From NCBI GenBank assembly GCA_041659605.1, contig JBAZXW010000024.1, positions 1 to 64,000 of the forward strand: DNA of 64,000 bases, given 5' to 3'. Of this stretch, positions 33,569 through 41,965 are shown piece by piece (the first letter of the stretch is position 1; each line of letters opens with the position of its first letter). This DNA comes from Solimonas sp041659605 (GTDB lineage Bacteria > Pseudomonadota > Gammaproteobacteria > Nevskiales > Nevskiaceae). Under the pieces are notes generated by a model, which saw only the letters and a program-made list of their open reading frames with translations, did not search any database and was not told where the DNA came from. The position numbers were made by a program, and so were the translations under genes.

Positions 33569-34741
33569 GTGTCCCCCGAACCGATCCTTGCGGCCGGCTC
33601 GCGGCCCGTCTACCTGCGTGCCGGCGACACACTCTGCGCAGCCGGCCGCGGTCTCGCGGCGGCGGCCGACGCCTGTATGACTCACGCCACGCGGCCGGCG
33701 CAGATCGTGTTCAGCAGCCTGGGCGTGGACGTCCATCTCCCCTACTTCCGCATCGCCGGTGAGCGCGCCGCACCGGATGCCGAGTTGCTGCGCATTGCCG
33801 AGAACGTGATCGGGGCGGCGAAGCTCGACGCACCGCGGCGTCGACGCATGGGCCTGTTCCTTGGCACTTCGTCCGGCGGCATCGCGCAGCACGAGCGCGA
33901 CTACGCCGCGGCGGTCGCCAGCGATCCGGATGCACTGGCGATCTTCAACCCCGACCAGAGCCGGCCGGCGACGCGCCTGCACGTGGCGCTCGGGCTCGAA
34001 GGTCCCAACTACACGCTCAGCACCGCCTGCTCCAGCGCCGCCAACGCGCTGCTGTACGCGCTGTGGGCGGTGCGCGAAGGTCGCGTCGACGATGCCCTGG
34101 TCGTCGGCATCGAGTTCGAGAACCGGGTTTCGCAACAAGGCTTCCACAGCCTGATGCTGGCGACGCGCGAACTGTCGCGCCCCTTCGACCAGCGCCGCGA
34201 CGGCATCATGCTCGGCGAGGGTGTCGCCGTCGCAGTGATCAGCCGCGATCCACCGGCCCAGGGTCCGGTGTGGCGCCTGCGCGGCGGCGGCACCTTCTGC
34301 GACACGACGCATCCGACCAACCCGTCCGCGGCGCAGATCGCACACACGATCCGTCTGGCCTTCGCCGATGCCGGCGTCGATGCCGCGCAGATCGGTGCGA
34401 TCAAGGCGCACGGCACCGGCACGCGCGCCAACGACCTGTCGGAAGGACTGGGCCTGCGCGAAATCTTCGGCGACCGCGTGCCGCCGTTCTCGACGGTCAA
34501 GCCGGTGCTCGGGCACACGCTCGGCGCCTGCGGCCTGCTCGAAACGCTGGCCTTCACCGCCTGCCTCGATCGCGGCACGATCCCGGCGACGCGCTACTTC
34601 GAGCAGCCCGATCCCGAGATCGGCATCGCGCCGCTAACCGCGCCCGCTCCCTGGTCGGGCGGTCCGGTGCTGTTTAACACCTTCGGCTTCGGCGGCAACA
34701 ACTGCGCACTGGTGCTCGAACGCGAGGCGCAGCCGTGCTGA
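33569..34741 (+). CDS. Beta-ketoacyl-ACP synthase (KAS I/II type)
   Basis: 390 residues from GTG 33569. The catalytic triad is intact: Cys154 in STACSSA, His281 in KAHGTGT and His316 in LGHTLGA. The C-terminal FGGNN loop is present (FNTFGFGGNN). The family usually extends ACP-bound chains by malonyl condensation; here it is coupled to a chain-length-factor-like partner whose start overlaps its stop by 7 bp. Confidence 0.88.
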   Translation: MSPEPILAAGSRPVYLRAGDTLCAAGRGLAAAADACMTHATRPAQIVFSSLGVDVHLPYFRIAGERAAPDAELLRIAENVIGAAKLDAPRRRRMGLFLGTSSGGIAQHERDYAAAVASDPDALAIFNPDQSRPATRLHVALGLEGPNYTLSTACSSAANALLYALWAVREGRVDDALVVGIEFENRVSQQGFHSLMLATRELSRPFDQRRDGIMLGEGVAVAVISRDPPAQGPVWRLRGGGTFCDTTHPTNPSAAQIAHTIRLAFADAGVDAAQIGAIKAHGTGTRANDLSEGLGLREIFGDRVPPFSTVKPVLGHTLGACGLLETLAFTACLDRGTIPATRYFEQPDPEIGIAPLTAPAPWSGGPVLFNTFGFGGNNCALVLEREAQPC

Positions 34742-35601
34742 AGATCGCCGCGGTGTTCCATCACGAAAACCTGCTGAGCGAGACGCCGGCCGATCTGCGC
34801 GCCGAGCTGCAGGTGCTCACCGGGCAGGCGTTCCGGCGCATCAACCGCTTCATCGAACTGGCGATCTTCGGCGCGCTGCAATGCGGTCGCAGCGCTGGCG
34901 GCGTCGGTCCCGATACAGCGATGTACCTGGCCTCGGAAGCGCCGATGCTGGTCGACTGCGTGCGCGCGCTGCGCGGCGTCGTCGCCGAGGGCCGGCCGCC
35001 CAAGCCCTTCGAGTTCATGAACATCTCCGGCAACATGGCCGGGTTCTACATCGCCCAGCACCTGCGCATGAACGGCCCGCAGCTGGCGATCCACCGCAAG
35101 GGCGCCGCCCTCGAAGCCGTGTGCGAGCTGCTGCGCCTGAGCAGCGCACATCATCGCCGCGCCCTGCTCGGTTACGTCGAGGAAGGCGTCTGGCCGCTGA
35201 CCGAACAGCGCGTGCGCCTGAACCTGGCCACGGACGCGCCGATCCTGGAATGCAGCCACTGGTTCTACTTCGACGCCGACTGCGCCCGCCCCAAAGCCCT
35301 GCTCGAAGTCGCGCCGCGCTGCGCGAACCTCGACGAAGCGGCGAACGTGCTGCGCAAGATTCCGTCCGGTTGGCGCGTGGTCGCCGGTCACGGCTGCAGC
35401 CGTGAGGACATCGAACGCCTGGTCTCGAGCGGTATCGCGGCCACCGGGCTACCCGCAAAACGGCCCTACAGCACTGGCGAAACCGCCGGCCTGCTCGCGA
35501 CTTTCGTCGAACGCCCGGACGCACCGGGTCTGGCGCACCTGAGCCGTGGTGGGGACGGCGGCTATTACCCGGTGCTGGTGTCCGCGGGAGTCGCCGCTTA
35601 G
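34735..35601 (+). CDS. Ketosynthase-like chain-length-factor protein lacking the active Cys
   Basis: 288 residues from GTG 34735. The weak KS-type fold cues are FIELAIFGAL, then NISGNMAGFYIAQHL where a true KS has the nucleophilic Cys elbow. There is no Cys-His-His set, so it should not catalyse condensation by itself. This matches 'beta-ketoacyl synthase chain length factor' proteins (Ketoacyl-synt_2), thought to pair with an active KS. Its start lies within the preceding KS gene. Confidence 0.7.
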   Translation: MLKIAAVFHHENLLSETPADLRAELQVLTGQAFRRINRFIELAIFGALQCGRSAGGVGPDTAMYLASEAPMLVDCVRALRGVVAEGRPPKPFEFMNISGNMAGFYIAQHLRMNGPQLAIHRKGAALEAVCELLRLSSAHHRRALLGYVEEGVWPLTEQRVRLNLATDAPILECSHWFYFDADCARPKALLEVAPRCANLDEAANVLRKIPSGWRVVAGHGCSREDIERLVSSGIAATGLPAKRPYSTGETAGLLATFVERPDAPGLAHLSRGGDGGYYPVLVSAGVAA

Positions 35602-35618
35602 CCGAAGGCAACGAATTT

Positions 35619-35685
35619 GTAGGAGCGGCCCACGGCCGCGACTCTGTGCGGCGTGTGCGCCGCATCGCGGCCATGGGCCGCCTAC
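35619..35685. repeat. REP-like palindromic element (type A)
   Basis: Outer arms GTAGGAGCGGCC (35619-35630) and GGGCCGCCTAC (to 35685) enclose inner inverted repeats (GGCCGCGA / TCGCGGCC). It lies between two convergent operons and its right tip supplies the TAG stop of the BtrH-like gene. Confidence 0.75.
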
Positions 35686-36695
35686 AACGGCGATGACTTC
35701 GACCACGCTTTGAGCTGCTGGTAGACCTGCCGTTCCTGCGTCGCGCAGCGGCGCAGCTGATCCGACAATTCCGGCAACCCCACGCCCTCGCGCTTGCGCG
35801 AGAACTGGGCGCCGAGCAGCGCGAACTTGCGCCATTCGTCGCCGGCGATGGTCATCTGGGCGGAGGCATCCAGCAGCGCAGATTGCTGCAGCGCTTCGCC
35901 GCATTCCTGCAGGAAGGCGGCGTACATGAAGCGGAAGCCGCCGCCGCCGGTGCCGATCTCTTCCTGCATGCGCACGATGTTGCCGACCCACAGGCGCTGG
36001 ACGCGCACGTCGGGGATTTTCTTGTCGAGCACGGCGATGCGGTCGGCGACGCGCTCGATGGCGCGCACGCCGACGAAGGGCATCGGCGCGTGCAGCATCA
36101 TCTTCCAGGTCTTGCCGATGCCGCGGCGGGCGGCGGCGTCGAGGTCGAAGTCGGCCTTGAACGTCAGCGGCCGGTACATCAGGCCCTTGGGCGCGAACAC
36201 GCCCTTGGCGAAGCGCGCCTTGCGCAGGTCGGCTGCCGGGCAGCGCTGCGGCTGGTCGAAGACCGGATCGCTGACCAGGTAGTCGTCCCCTTCACGGCCG
36301 TAGACGACGACGTTGTGGGCGTTGAAGTGGAAGCGCATTTCCGGCGGGAAATACGGCAGCCAGTACACCGAGGTCTGCAGGCCGACCGGGTGACCGGCTG
36401 CCAGCTCGGCGTCGAGCGCGGCTTCGGCCGCGGCCGGATCGCGGAAGGTCCGGCGCTCCATCTCCAGGCCCAGCGGCTTGCGCAGGCCCTTGTAGACGCT
36501 GCCCGGCGGCATGCGGTAGGTGGTCAGCGGGAATCCGCCGACCTTCACGAATGGCAGGTGCGCGAAAGTCAGCGTGCCTGACAGGCCCAGCGCCATCGGC
36601 TCGCTCATCTTCAGGCCATAGAAACTCAGCAGATTGGCCGTGACCCCGCTTTCGCAATGACCTGCGTGGCGGTGCTGAAAAGTATTTACAATCAA
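35682..36695 (-). CDS. BtrH N-terminal-domain (DUF4872) acyltransferase-like protein
   Basis: 337 residues from TTG 36695, which overlaps the preceding stop. The BtrH-type N-terminal domain is papain/C39-like: CESG near residue 14 supplies a Cys, AHNVVVYG a His, and SDPVFD an Asp. BtrH transfers an acyl group from an ACP to an aminoglycoside in butirosin synthesis. Here it lies in an operon with darA/darB and opposite an ACP gene, so acyl transfer onto or off the lipid product is a reasonable inference. Confidence 0.78.
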   Translation of the reverse strand: MIVNTFQHRHAGHCESGVTANLLSFYGLKMSEPMALGLSGTLTFAHLPFVKVGGFPLTTYRMPPGSVYKGLRKPLGLEMERRTFRDPAAAEAALDAELAAGHPVGLQTSVYWLPYFPPEMRFHFNAHNVVVYGREGDDYLVSDPVFDQPQRCPAADLRKARFAKGVFAPKGLMYRPLTFKADFDLDAAARRGIGKTWKMMLHAPMPFVGVRAIERVADRIAVLDKKIPDVRVQRLWVGNIVRMQEEIGTGGGGFRFMYAAFLQECGEALQQSALLDASAQMTIAGDEWRKFALLGAQFSRKREGVGLPELSDQLRRCATQERQVYQQLKAWSKSSPL

Positions 36696-37087
36696 TGAAC
36701 TGCCTTTAATTCTTCAAGTGAAATGCCAAGCGCCTCAGCATAGCGCAGCAGGAGGCGCTCCGGCAGGCGGGCAAACACCGCCGGACGCAGGTGGCGGCGG
36801 ATGCGCCAGCGCCACAGGCCGGTGGTCTGCGCCAGCGTCGGCAGATCCATGCGGCGGTCGTGCATGTGGAATTCGAGCGGTGAGGCTTCGCCGCGCAGCA
36901 CGCGGGCGCGGGCAGCTTCGGCGAGGCGCCGGAACTCGGCCACAGCGTCACCGGTCACGGTCGCTTCGACCTCCCAGCCGCTGGACGCGACGGTTTCGTA
37001 GTGCCCGGCGCGATCGACCGCGTACATCGCCTTGCGGGCGTCGCCGAAGTGTTTGACCTGGTCTTGCGGGACTTCGTCTTCCCTCAT
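36692..37087 (-). CDS. Small helical hypothetical protein of the DAR-like operon
   Basis: 131 residues. The N-terminus is acidic (MREDEVPQDQVKHF); the middle has beta-like segments (HYETVASSGWEVEATVTG). The C-terminal third (LPTLAQTTGLWRWRIRRHL ... LLRYAEALGISLEELKAVH) looks like a helix-turn-helix-sized bundle. Both ends overlap neighbours by 4 bp, so it is almost certainly translated with darB and the BtrH-like gene. No known family. Confidence 0.65.
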   Translation of the reverse strand: MREDEVPQDQVKHFGDARKAMYAVDRAGHYETVASSGWEVEATVTGDAVAEFRRLAEAARARVLRGEASPLEFHMHDRRMDLPTLAQTTGLWRWRIRRHLRPAVFARLPERLLLRYAEALGISLEELKAVH

Positions 37088-38235
37088 GCGTCGACCACGC
37101 GGAAACAGGCGAAGGCGATCGAGAAACGTCCGCTCTCCGGCACGTAGCACAGAATGCGCTGGCCGGGACGCAGCCGGTCGGAGCCGAACAGCTCGGCCAG
37201 CATCAGGTACATCGACGCCGCGCCGACGTTGCCCTTGACGCCCAGGTTGGTGAACCAGCGCTCCTGCGGGATCTTGAAGTCGTCCGGCATGACTTCCGCC
37301 ATGACGCTGCGGAAATGCTCGGATGAGTAATGCGGCAGGAACCAGTTCACGTCGTCGACGCGCAGCCCGCGGCGGTCGAGCATCGAGCGGAAGGCCTTGC
37401 CGGAGCTGACGCGGATGCCCTCTTCGAGCAGGCGCACGTCCTGCTTGACCGACATCACCGAGCGCTCCGCGACCTCCTGTGCCGACGCGTATTCGCGCCA
37501 GCCGCGCAGCGTGCCGTCCTCGCGCTTTTCCGCGCCGGCGAACATGCAGGGCTCCAGCTCGTTGGCGTAGGAATACTGGTCGATCCACTCGACCTTGAGC
37601 GACAGGCCCGTGGCGTTCGGGCGATTCTGCAACAGCATCGCGCCGGCGCCGTCGGACAGCATCCAGCGCAGGAAATCCTTCTCGAAGGCGATGACGGGGC
37701 GCTTTTCCATCGCCGCGACCCGCGCCGCATTCTCGGCTTGGAAGTTGCCGGCGCGCATGAAGCTGGACGCGAGTTCCGAGCCGGTGGCGACGGCGTGGCG
37801 CGCCTGCCCGCCCAGCACCGAGAGATACGCGTACTTGAGCGAGGTCAGACCGGACACGCAGATGCCGGAGGTTGCGACCACTTCGCAAGGCCGCGAGGCC
37901 AGTTCGCCGTGCACCATCACCGCGTGGTTGGGCATCAGCTGGTCGGGTGAACTCGTGCCGCAGGCCAGCACGTCGATTTCGTCCAGCGAAAAACCTTTAC
38001 CCACGAGCCCACGTACCGCTTCGGCGGTCAGCTGCGCGTTGGTGTGCGTCTGCGCGCCGGTGGCCGGGTCGATTGCATAGTGGCGCGAGCGGATGCCGTT
38101 GCTGCGCAGCACCATTGCGCGCGCACGCGACGGCCGCCCGCCGACCTGCCCCAGGACCGGCTCGATGTCGTCGTTGGCAATCGGGGCATTGGGAAGGAAG
38201 GCCGCAATGCGGGTGACGTAGACGCTTTCAGCCAC
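37084..38235 (-). CDS. darB: DarB-type 3-oxoacyl-ACP synthase III
   Basis: 383 residues. The active Cys is Cys126 (SGICVSGL), with His in FLPHYSS and Asn in NLGVKGNVGAAS, the KAS III triad. N-terminal text (LPNAPIANDDIEPVLGQ, then RSNGIRSRHYAID) is of the type seen in DarB of dialkylresorcinol clusters, which forms the beta-keto intermediate used by DarA. It overlaps darA by 8 bp and the small gene by 4 bp. Confidence 0.82.
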   Translation of the reverse strand: MAESVYVTRIAAFLPNAPIANDDIEPVLGQVGGRPSRARAMVLRSNGIRSRHYAIDPATGAQTHTNAQLTAEAVRGLVGKGFSLDEIDVLACGTSSPDQLMPNHAVMVHGELASRPCEVVATSGICVSGLTSLKYAYLSVLGGQARHAVATGSELASSFMRAGNFQAENAARVAAMEKRPVIAFEKDFLRWMLSDGAGAMLLQNRPNATGLSLKVEWIDQYSYANELEPCMFAGAEKREDGTLRGWREYASAQEVAERSVMSVKQDVRLLEEGIRVSSGKAFRSMLDRRGLRVDDVNWFLPHYSSEHFRSVMAEVMPDDFKIPQERWFTNLGVKGNVGAASMYLMLAELFGSDRLRPGQRILCYVPESGRFSIAFACFRVVDA

Positions 38236-39178
38236 CAGAACCCTCCGCGAGGCGCTGGCGCCCCGAGCCCGAAGGCTGTTCGAAATAGCGCTTCTGTTCG
38301 GCCAGGCGCTTGCCGGCCAGCGCGTTGAGCAGATAACGGATCAGCATGGTGATCGGCACGATTGTCAGGATCATCGTGACCAGGAATGCTGCGTAGAGGG
38401 CCAGCACCGGCTTGCGCTGCGGCGCGCCCGGCGCTCCGACCGCGCGCAGCAGCCGGCCCCAGATCTGGAAGCTGCGGCGGCCGATCTTCTCGCTGGGCAC
38501 GAGGCGCACGTCGGCCTCAACCGCGCCCAGGCCGGACAGTACCGGCGTGCGACCGTCAAGCCGTCCCTGCCGCAAGGCATCCACCAGCGCCACGCCAAAG
38601 CGCGACGCGGCGCGAATGCGCTGGGCGTCGATCCCCGGCGGCGGCAAGCCCCAGACGCTGTCGGTCTTGCCGGTCAGCATCCAGCGCGGCGTCGTGATGA
38701 AGGTCGCGAAGCTGCTGCCGGCATCGGTCAGCACGACGTTGTCGGAAAGGCGTGCGCCGGCGTCGGCGAGCAGGCGCTTCACCTCTTCCTGCGCCATGTG
38801 CCACATGTTGCGGCAGGCGATCAGGGTCACGACCGGCGTGTCGCGCAGCAGCGTGCGTCCCTGTTCGGACTTGAGGAAGGCGGTCACCGGCGGCGCCGGT
38901 GACAGGAACCACACGGTGTAGGCCAGCACGATCAGGTCGTAGCGTTGGTCCGCGGACACGGCCAGCGGCTGCAGCGCCGGCGGATCGAGGTGCACGGTTT
39001 CCGGGAACTGGTCGAAGAACTGGAAGAACGGCCACGGGAACGGGTACGGCGTGGCTGGCACCAGCGGACACCAGTCCACTTCGATGCCCTCCGCCTGTTC
39101 CAGCGGGGCACATACCGAGCGCGCGACGCGCTCCAGCTGCCCCGTCTGGGAGTAATAGACCACCAGAACCCGCTTCAT
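38228..39178 (-). CDS. darA: DarA-type dialkylresorcinol condensing enzyme
   Basis: 316 residues from ATG 39178, preceded by GGGAGAGGGG; an upstream ATG would add only four residues. The N-terminus MKRVLVVYYSQTGQLERVAR is flavodoxin-like and characteristic of DarA. The body carries LIACRNMWHMAQEEVKRLL and a C-terminal hydrophobic helix (FLVTMILTIVPITMLIRYLL), so it may be membrane-associated. DarA with DarB performs head-to-head condensation of two fatty-acid-derived chains to a 2,5-dialkylcyclohexanedione/resorcinol. First gene of the minus-strand arm. Confidence 0.82.
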   Translation of the reverse strand: MKRVLVVYYSQTGQLERVARSVCAPLEQAEGIEVDWCPLVPATPYPFPWPFFQFFDQFPETVHLDPPALQPLAVSADQRYDLIVLAYTVWFLSPAPPVTAFLKSEQGRTLLRDTPVVTLIACRNMWHMAQEEVKRLLADAGARLSDNVVLTDAGSSFATFITTPRWMLTGKTDSVWGLPPPGIDAQRIRAASRFGVALVDALRQGRLDGRTPVLSGLGAVEADVRLVPSEKIGRRSFQIWGRLLRAVGAPGAPQRKPVLALYAAFLVTMILTIVPITMLIRYLLNALAGKRLAEQKRYFEQPSGSGRQRLAEGSGG

Positions 39179-39212
39179 CCCCTCTCCCAACAGACTGCGG
39201 AGGCGGCAAACG

Positions 39213-39239
39213 ACGAGGGCGCGATCATCGCGCCCTCGT
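39213..39239 (-). terminator. Terminator-like palindrome between aceB and darA
   Basis: ACGAGGGCGCGAT is followed after one base by its exact reverse complement; on the minus strand it is followed by CGTTT. It lies 25 bp after the aceB stop and overlaps the darA promoter region, so it probably separates the two units. Confidence 0.6.
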
Positions 39240-39263
39240 CTTCACCGCATGATCGAGCCCAGT

Positions 39264-40850
39264 TTAGTCCAGATACGCGTAGGCCGGCAGGGTGAGGAAG
39301 TCGCCGCACTGCGACGCAGTCGACATGCGGGCGAACATGCCCGCCGCCTCGGCGTAGCGGCCCTTGTAGTAGCGCTCGTCGCCGAGCTGCTTGCGCACCG
39401 TCGCCAGCTCCTGGTCGATCATCGCCAGCACCAGCTCGCGGGTCACGATGCGGCCGTCGGCCATCTTCACGCCGTACTTGAGCCACTGCCAGACCTGCAC
39501 GCGCGAGATCTCCGCGGTCGCGGCGTCTTCCATCAGGTTGTGCAGCGGGACGCAGCCGTTGCCCTTGATCCAGGCCTCGATGTACTGGATGCCGACGTTG
39601 ACGTTGTTGCGCAGCCCGCCCTCGGTGACCTGCCCTTCGGGCAGCTTGAGCAGGTCGTCGGCCTTGATCTTGCGCTCGGCGAACTTCCGGTCGATCTGGT
39701 TGGGCTGCGGCATGTGCTCGTTGAACACCGCCATCGCCACCGGCACGAGGCCCGGGTGCGCAACCCAGGTGCCGTCGTGGCCGTTGTTGACCTCGCGCAG
39801 CTTGTCGGCGCGGACCTTGGCGAACACTTCCTCGTTCTTCGCCGCATCCTTGGTCGGGATGAACGCGGCCATGCCGCCCATCGCCTGCGCGCCGCGCTTG
39901 TGCGTGGTCTGGCACAGCAGCTTGGAGTAGCTGTCGAGGAAGTGGCGATCCATGCCGACGCTGTGGCGGTCCGGGATGATGCGGTCGCCGTGGTTACGGA
40001 AAGTCTTGATGAAGCTGAAGATGTAGTCCCAGCGGCCGCAGTTGAGGGCGACGATGTGGTCCTTGAGTTCGAACAGGATCTCGTCCATCTCGAACGATGC
40101 CCAGATGGTCTCGATCAGCACCGTCGCCTTGATCGTCTTCTGCGGGATCTTCAGCAGGTTCTGCGCGTCCTTGAAGATGCTGTTCCACAGCCGCGCTTCG
40201 AGGTGCGACTGCATCTTCGGCAGGTAGAAGTACGGGCCGCTGCCGCGCTTGAGCAGTTCCTTCGCGTTGTGGAAGAAGTACAGCGCGAAGTCGACGATGC
40301 CGCCCGGGGCCGGCTTGCCGTCGATCAGGATGTGCTTCTCTTCGAGGTGCCAGCCGCGCGGACGCACGATCAGCGTGGCGATGTCCTTGTTGAGCTTGTA
40401 TTCCTTGCCTTCCGGCGACGTGAAGCTGATCTTGCGGCGCACCGCGTCGGACAGGTTGATGTGCCCGTCCATCATCAGCTCCCAGGTCGGCGCCGCCGAG
40501 TCCTCGAAGTCGGCCATGAAGCACTTCGCGCCGGAGTTGAGCGCGTTGATGATCATCTTGCGGTCGACCGGCCCGGTGATCTCGACGCGACGATCCTGCA
40601 GGTCGGCCGGGATGCCGGCGATCTTCCACTTGCCGTCGCGGATCTTCGCGGTTTCCTTGAGGAACTTCAGCTTGAGCTTGCCGGTGTCGATGGCGGCCTG
40701 GCGCACGTCGCGGTAGGCCAGCAGCACGTCGCGACGCGGGCCGTGCTTGCGGACCAGCGTGGCGACGAACTTGAGCGCCTCCGGAGTGAGGATCTTCTTG
40801 TAGGCCGGGTTCATCGCGCCGAGAATCTCGACGCCATTGACTGCGCTCAT
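39264..40850 (-). CDS. aceB: Malate synthase A
   Basis: 528 residues from ATG 40850, with GAGG seven nt upstream. Condenses glyoxylate and acetyl-CoA to malate. Family motifs: DFEDSAAPTWELMMDG, RPRGWHLEEKH, LPKMQSHLEARLWN, VLIETIWASFEMDEIL, NCGRWDYIFS, PLHNLMEDAATAEISR and MGGMAAFIPTK. The length is that of the A isoform rather than the ~720-residue G isoform. Confidence 0.96.
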   Translation of the reverse strand: MSAVNGVEILGAMNPAYKKILTPEALKFVATLVRKHGPRRDVLLAYRDVRQAAIDTGKLKLKFLKETAKIRDGKWKIAGIPADLQDRRVEITGPVDRKMIINALNSGAKCFMADFEDSAAPTWELMMDGHINLSDAVRRKISFTSPEGKEYKLNKDIATLIVRPRGWHLEEKHILIDGKPAPGGIVDFALYFFHNAKELLKRGSGPYFYLPKMQSHLEARLWNSIFKDAQNLLKIPQKTIKATVLIETIWASFEMDEILFELKDHIVALNCGRWDYIFSFIKTFRNHGDRIIPDRHSVGMDRHFLDSYSKLLCQTTHKRGAQAMGGMAAFIPTKDAAKNEEVFAKVRADKLREVNNGHDGTWVAHPGLVPVAMAVFNEHMPQPNQIDRKFAERKIKADDLLKLPEGQVTEGGLRNNVNVGIQYIEAWIKGNGCVPLHNLMEDAATAEISRVQVWQWLKYGVKMADGRIVTRELVLAMIDQELATVRKQLGDERYYKGRYAEAAGMFARMSTASQCGDFLTLPAYAYLD

Positions 40851-40956
40851 TTCACAACCTCGCTGAAGGAAAACGCCCAGAAAATCGGGGGCCGGCACTA
40901 TAGCCAACGAGCCCTGATCCCGCAATGAAATCCTGGCCTTGTTTCCACGCCACATC

Positions 40957-41021
40957 GTAGGGCGGCCCATGGCCGCCATCGCGCGAAACATGCCCGCTCC
41001 GGCGGCCTCGGGCCGCCCTAC
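40957..41021. repeat. REP-like palindromic element (type B)
   Basis: GTAGGGCGGCC (from 40957) and GGCCGCCCTAC (to 41021) form perfect 11-bp outer arms, with nested inner palindromes (GGCCCATGGCC). Situated in the aceB-amidohydrolase intergenic region. Confidence 0.75.
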
Positions 41022-41051
41022 AATGCATGGACTTCGGATGGAGCTGCGCCC

Positions 41052-41957
41052 GTGTCACAACCGATCGTCGACGCCTGGATGCAGCACCCGACCCTGCGCT
41101 TTCTGCAGCAACCGATGTTCGAATCGCTGATGCGCTGGGTGAGCGGCTCGCGCGTCGGGAGCACTGCTCCCGGCGAGCCCGAACGCCCGGCCATGGATGG
41201 CCGGGCCGGGGGTGGGAACAGGCACCTGGGTCGCGCCATGGATGGCGGCATTGCGCTGGAAGACACCGTCGCCGCAATGAAGCAGGCCGGTGTCAGCACC
41301 GCACTGGTCAGCGCCTGGCACGGCCCGCAAGGCGCGCTGATTTCCAACGACGAGGTTGCCGCATTTGTCGCGGACTCACGCGGAATGCTGGTCGGCGTCG
41401 GCTCGGTCGATCTGGCGCGGCCGATGGACGCCATGCGCGAAATCCGCCGCTGCGTGAAACAGCTGGGGTTCAAGGCGATCCGCGTGCTGCCATGGCTGTG
41501 GAATCTGCCGCCGAACGACCGCCGCTACTACCCGATCTATGCCGAGTGCTGCGATCTGGGCGTGCCGTTCTGCACGCAGGTCGGCCATACCGGGCCGCTG
41601 TGCCCTTCGGAGCCGGGACGGCCAATACCCTATCTCGACGAGGTTGCGCTCGACTTTCCGGATCTGACGATTGTCGGCGGCCATATCGGCTATCCGTGGA
41701 CGCAGGAGATGATCGCGCTGGCGACCAAGTACCCCAACGTCTACATCGACACCTCGGCCTATACGGCGAAGCGCTATCCGCCCGAGCTGGTTACGTACCT
41801 GCGCGGCCACGGGCGGCGCAAGGTGCTGTTCGGCAGCAACTACCCGATGATCACTCCGGCCGACTGCCTCAAGGATCTCGCGGCGCTGCAACTCGACGAC
41901 GAGACCACGCAGCTGTTCCTGGTCGGCAACGCGCGGCGGGTGTTCAAGCTCGGCTGA
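41052..41957 (+). CDS. Amidohydrolase-2 family metal-dependent hydrolase with an internal insertion
   Basis: 301 residues from GTG 41052. The amidohydrolase_2 core is visible: LGFKAIRVLP, VGHTGPL, VGGHIGYPW, VYIDTSAY and LFGSNYPMI (Asp replaced by Asn in the usual FGSDYP motif). The first metal-binding DxH motif usual for the family reads DAWMQH, so metal binding may be altered. About 30 residues (~36-66) rich in Gly/Arg/Pro come from a palindrome-rich DNA segment at 41157-41247 and look like an inserted element. Function unknown. Confidence 0.7.
   Translation: MSQPIVDAWMQHPTLRFLQQPMFESLMRWVSGSRVGSTAPGEPERPAMDGRAGGGNRHLGRAMDGGIALEDTVAAMKQAGVSTALVSAWHGPQGALISNDEVAAFVADSRGMLVGVGSVDLARPMDAMREIRRCVKQLGFKAIRVLPWLWNLPPNDRRYYPIYAECCDLGVPFCTQVGHTGPLCPSEPGRPIPYLDEVALDFPDLTIVGGHIGYPWTQEMIALATKYPNVYIDTSAYTAKRYPPELVTYLRGHGRRKVLFGSNYPMITPADCLKDLAALQLDDETTQLFLVGNARRVFKLG
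41157..41247. repeat. Palindrome-rich REP-like insertion inside the amidohydrolase gene
   Basis: Three perfect hairpins in 91 bp: GGGAGC-ACT-GCTCCC (41157-41171), GCCCGGCCAT-GG-ATGGCCGGGC (41185-41206) and CGCCAT-GG-ATGGCG (41234-41247). The middle one is a typical REP-type stem. The reading frame stays open through all of it. Confidence 0.65.
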
Positions 41958-41965
41958 GCCGGGGC

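Noticed and set aside
35602..35681. Convergent gap considered as a shared rho-independent terminator
   Set aside because: The stems are nested REP-type palindromes with no T tract on either strand; it may still slow RNA polymerase but is better described as a repeat.
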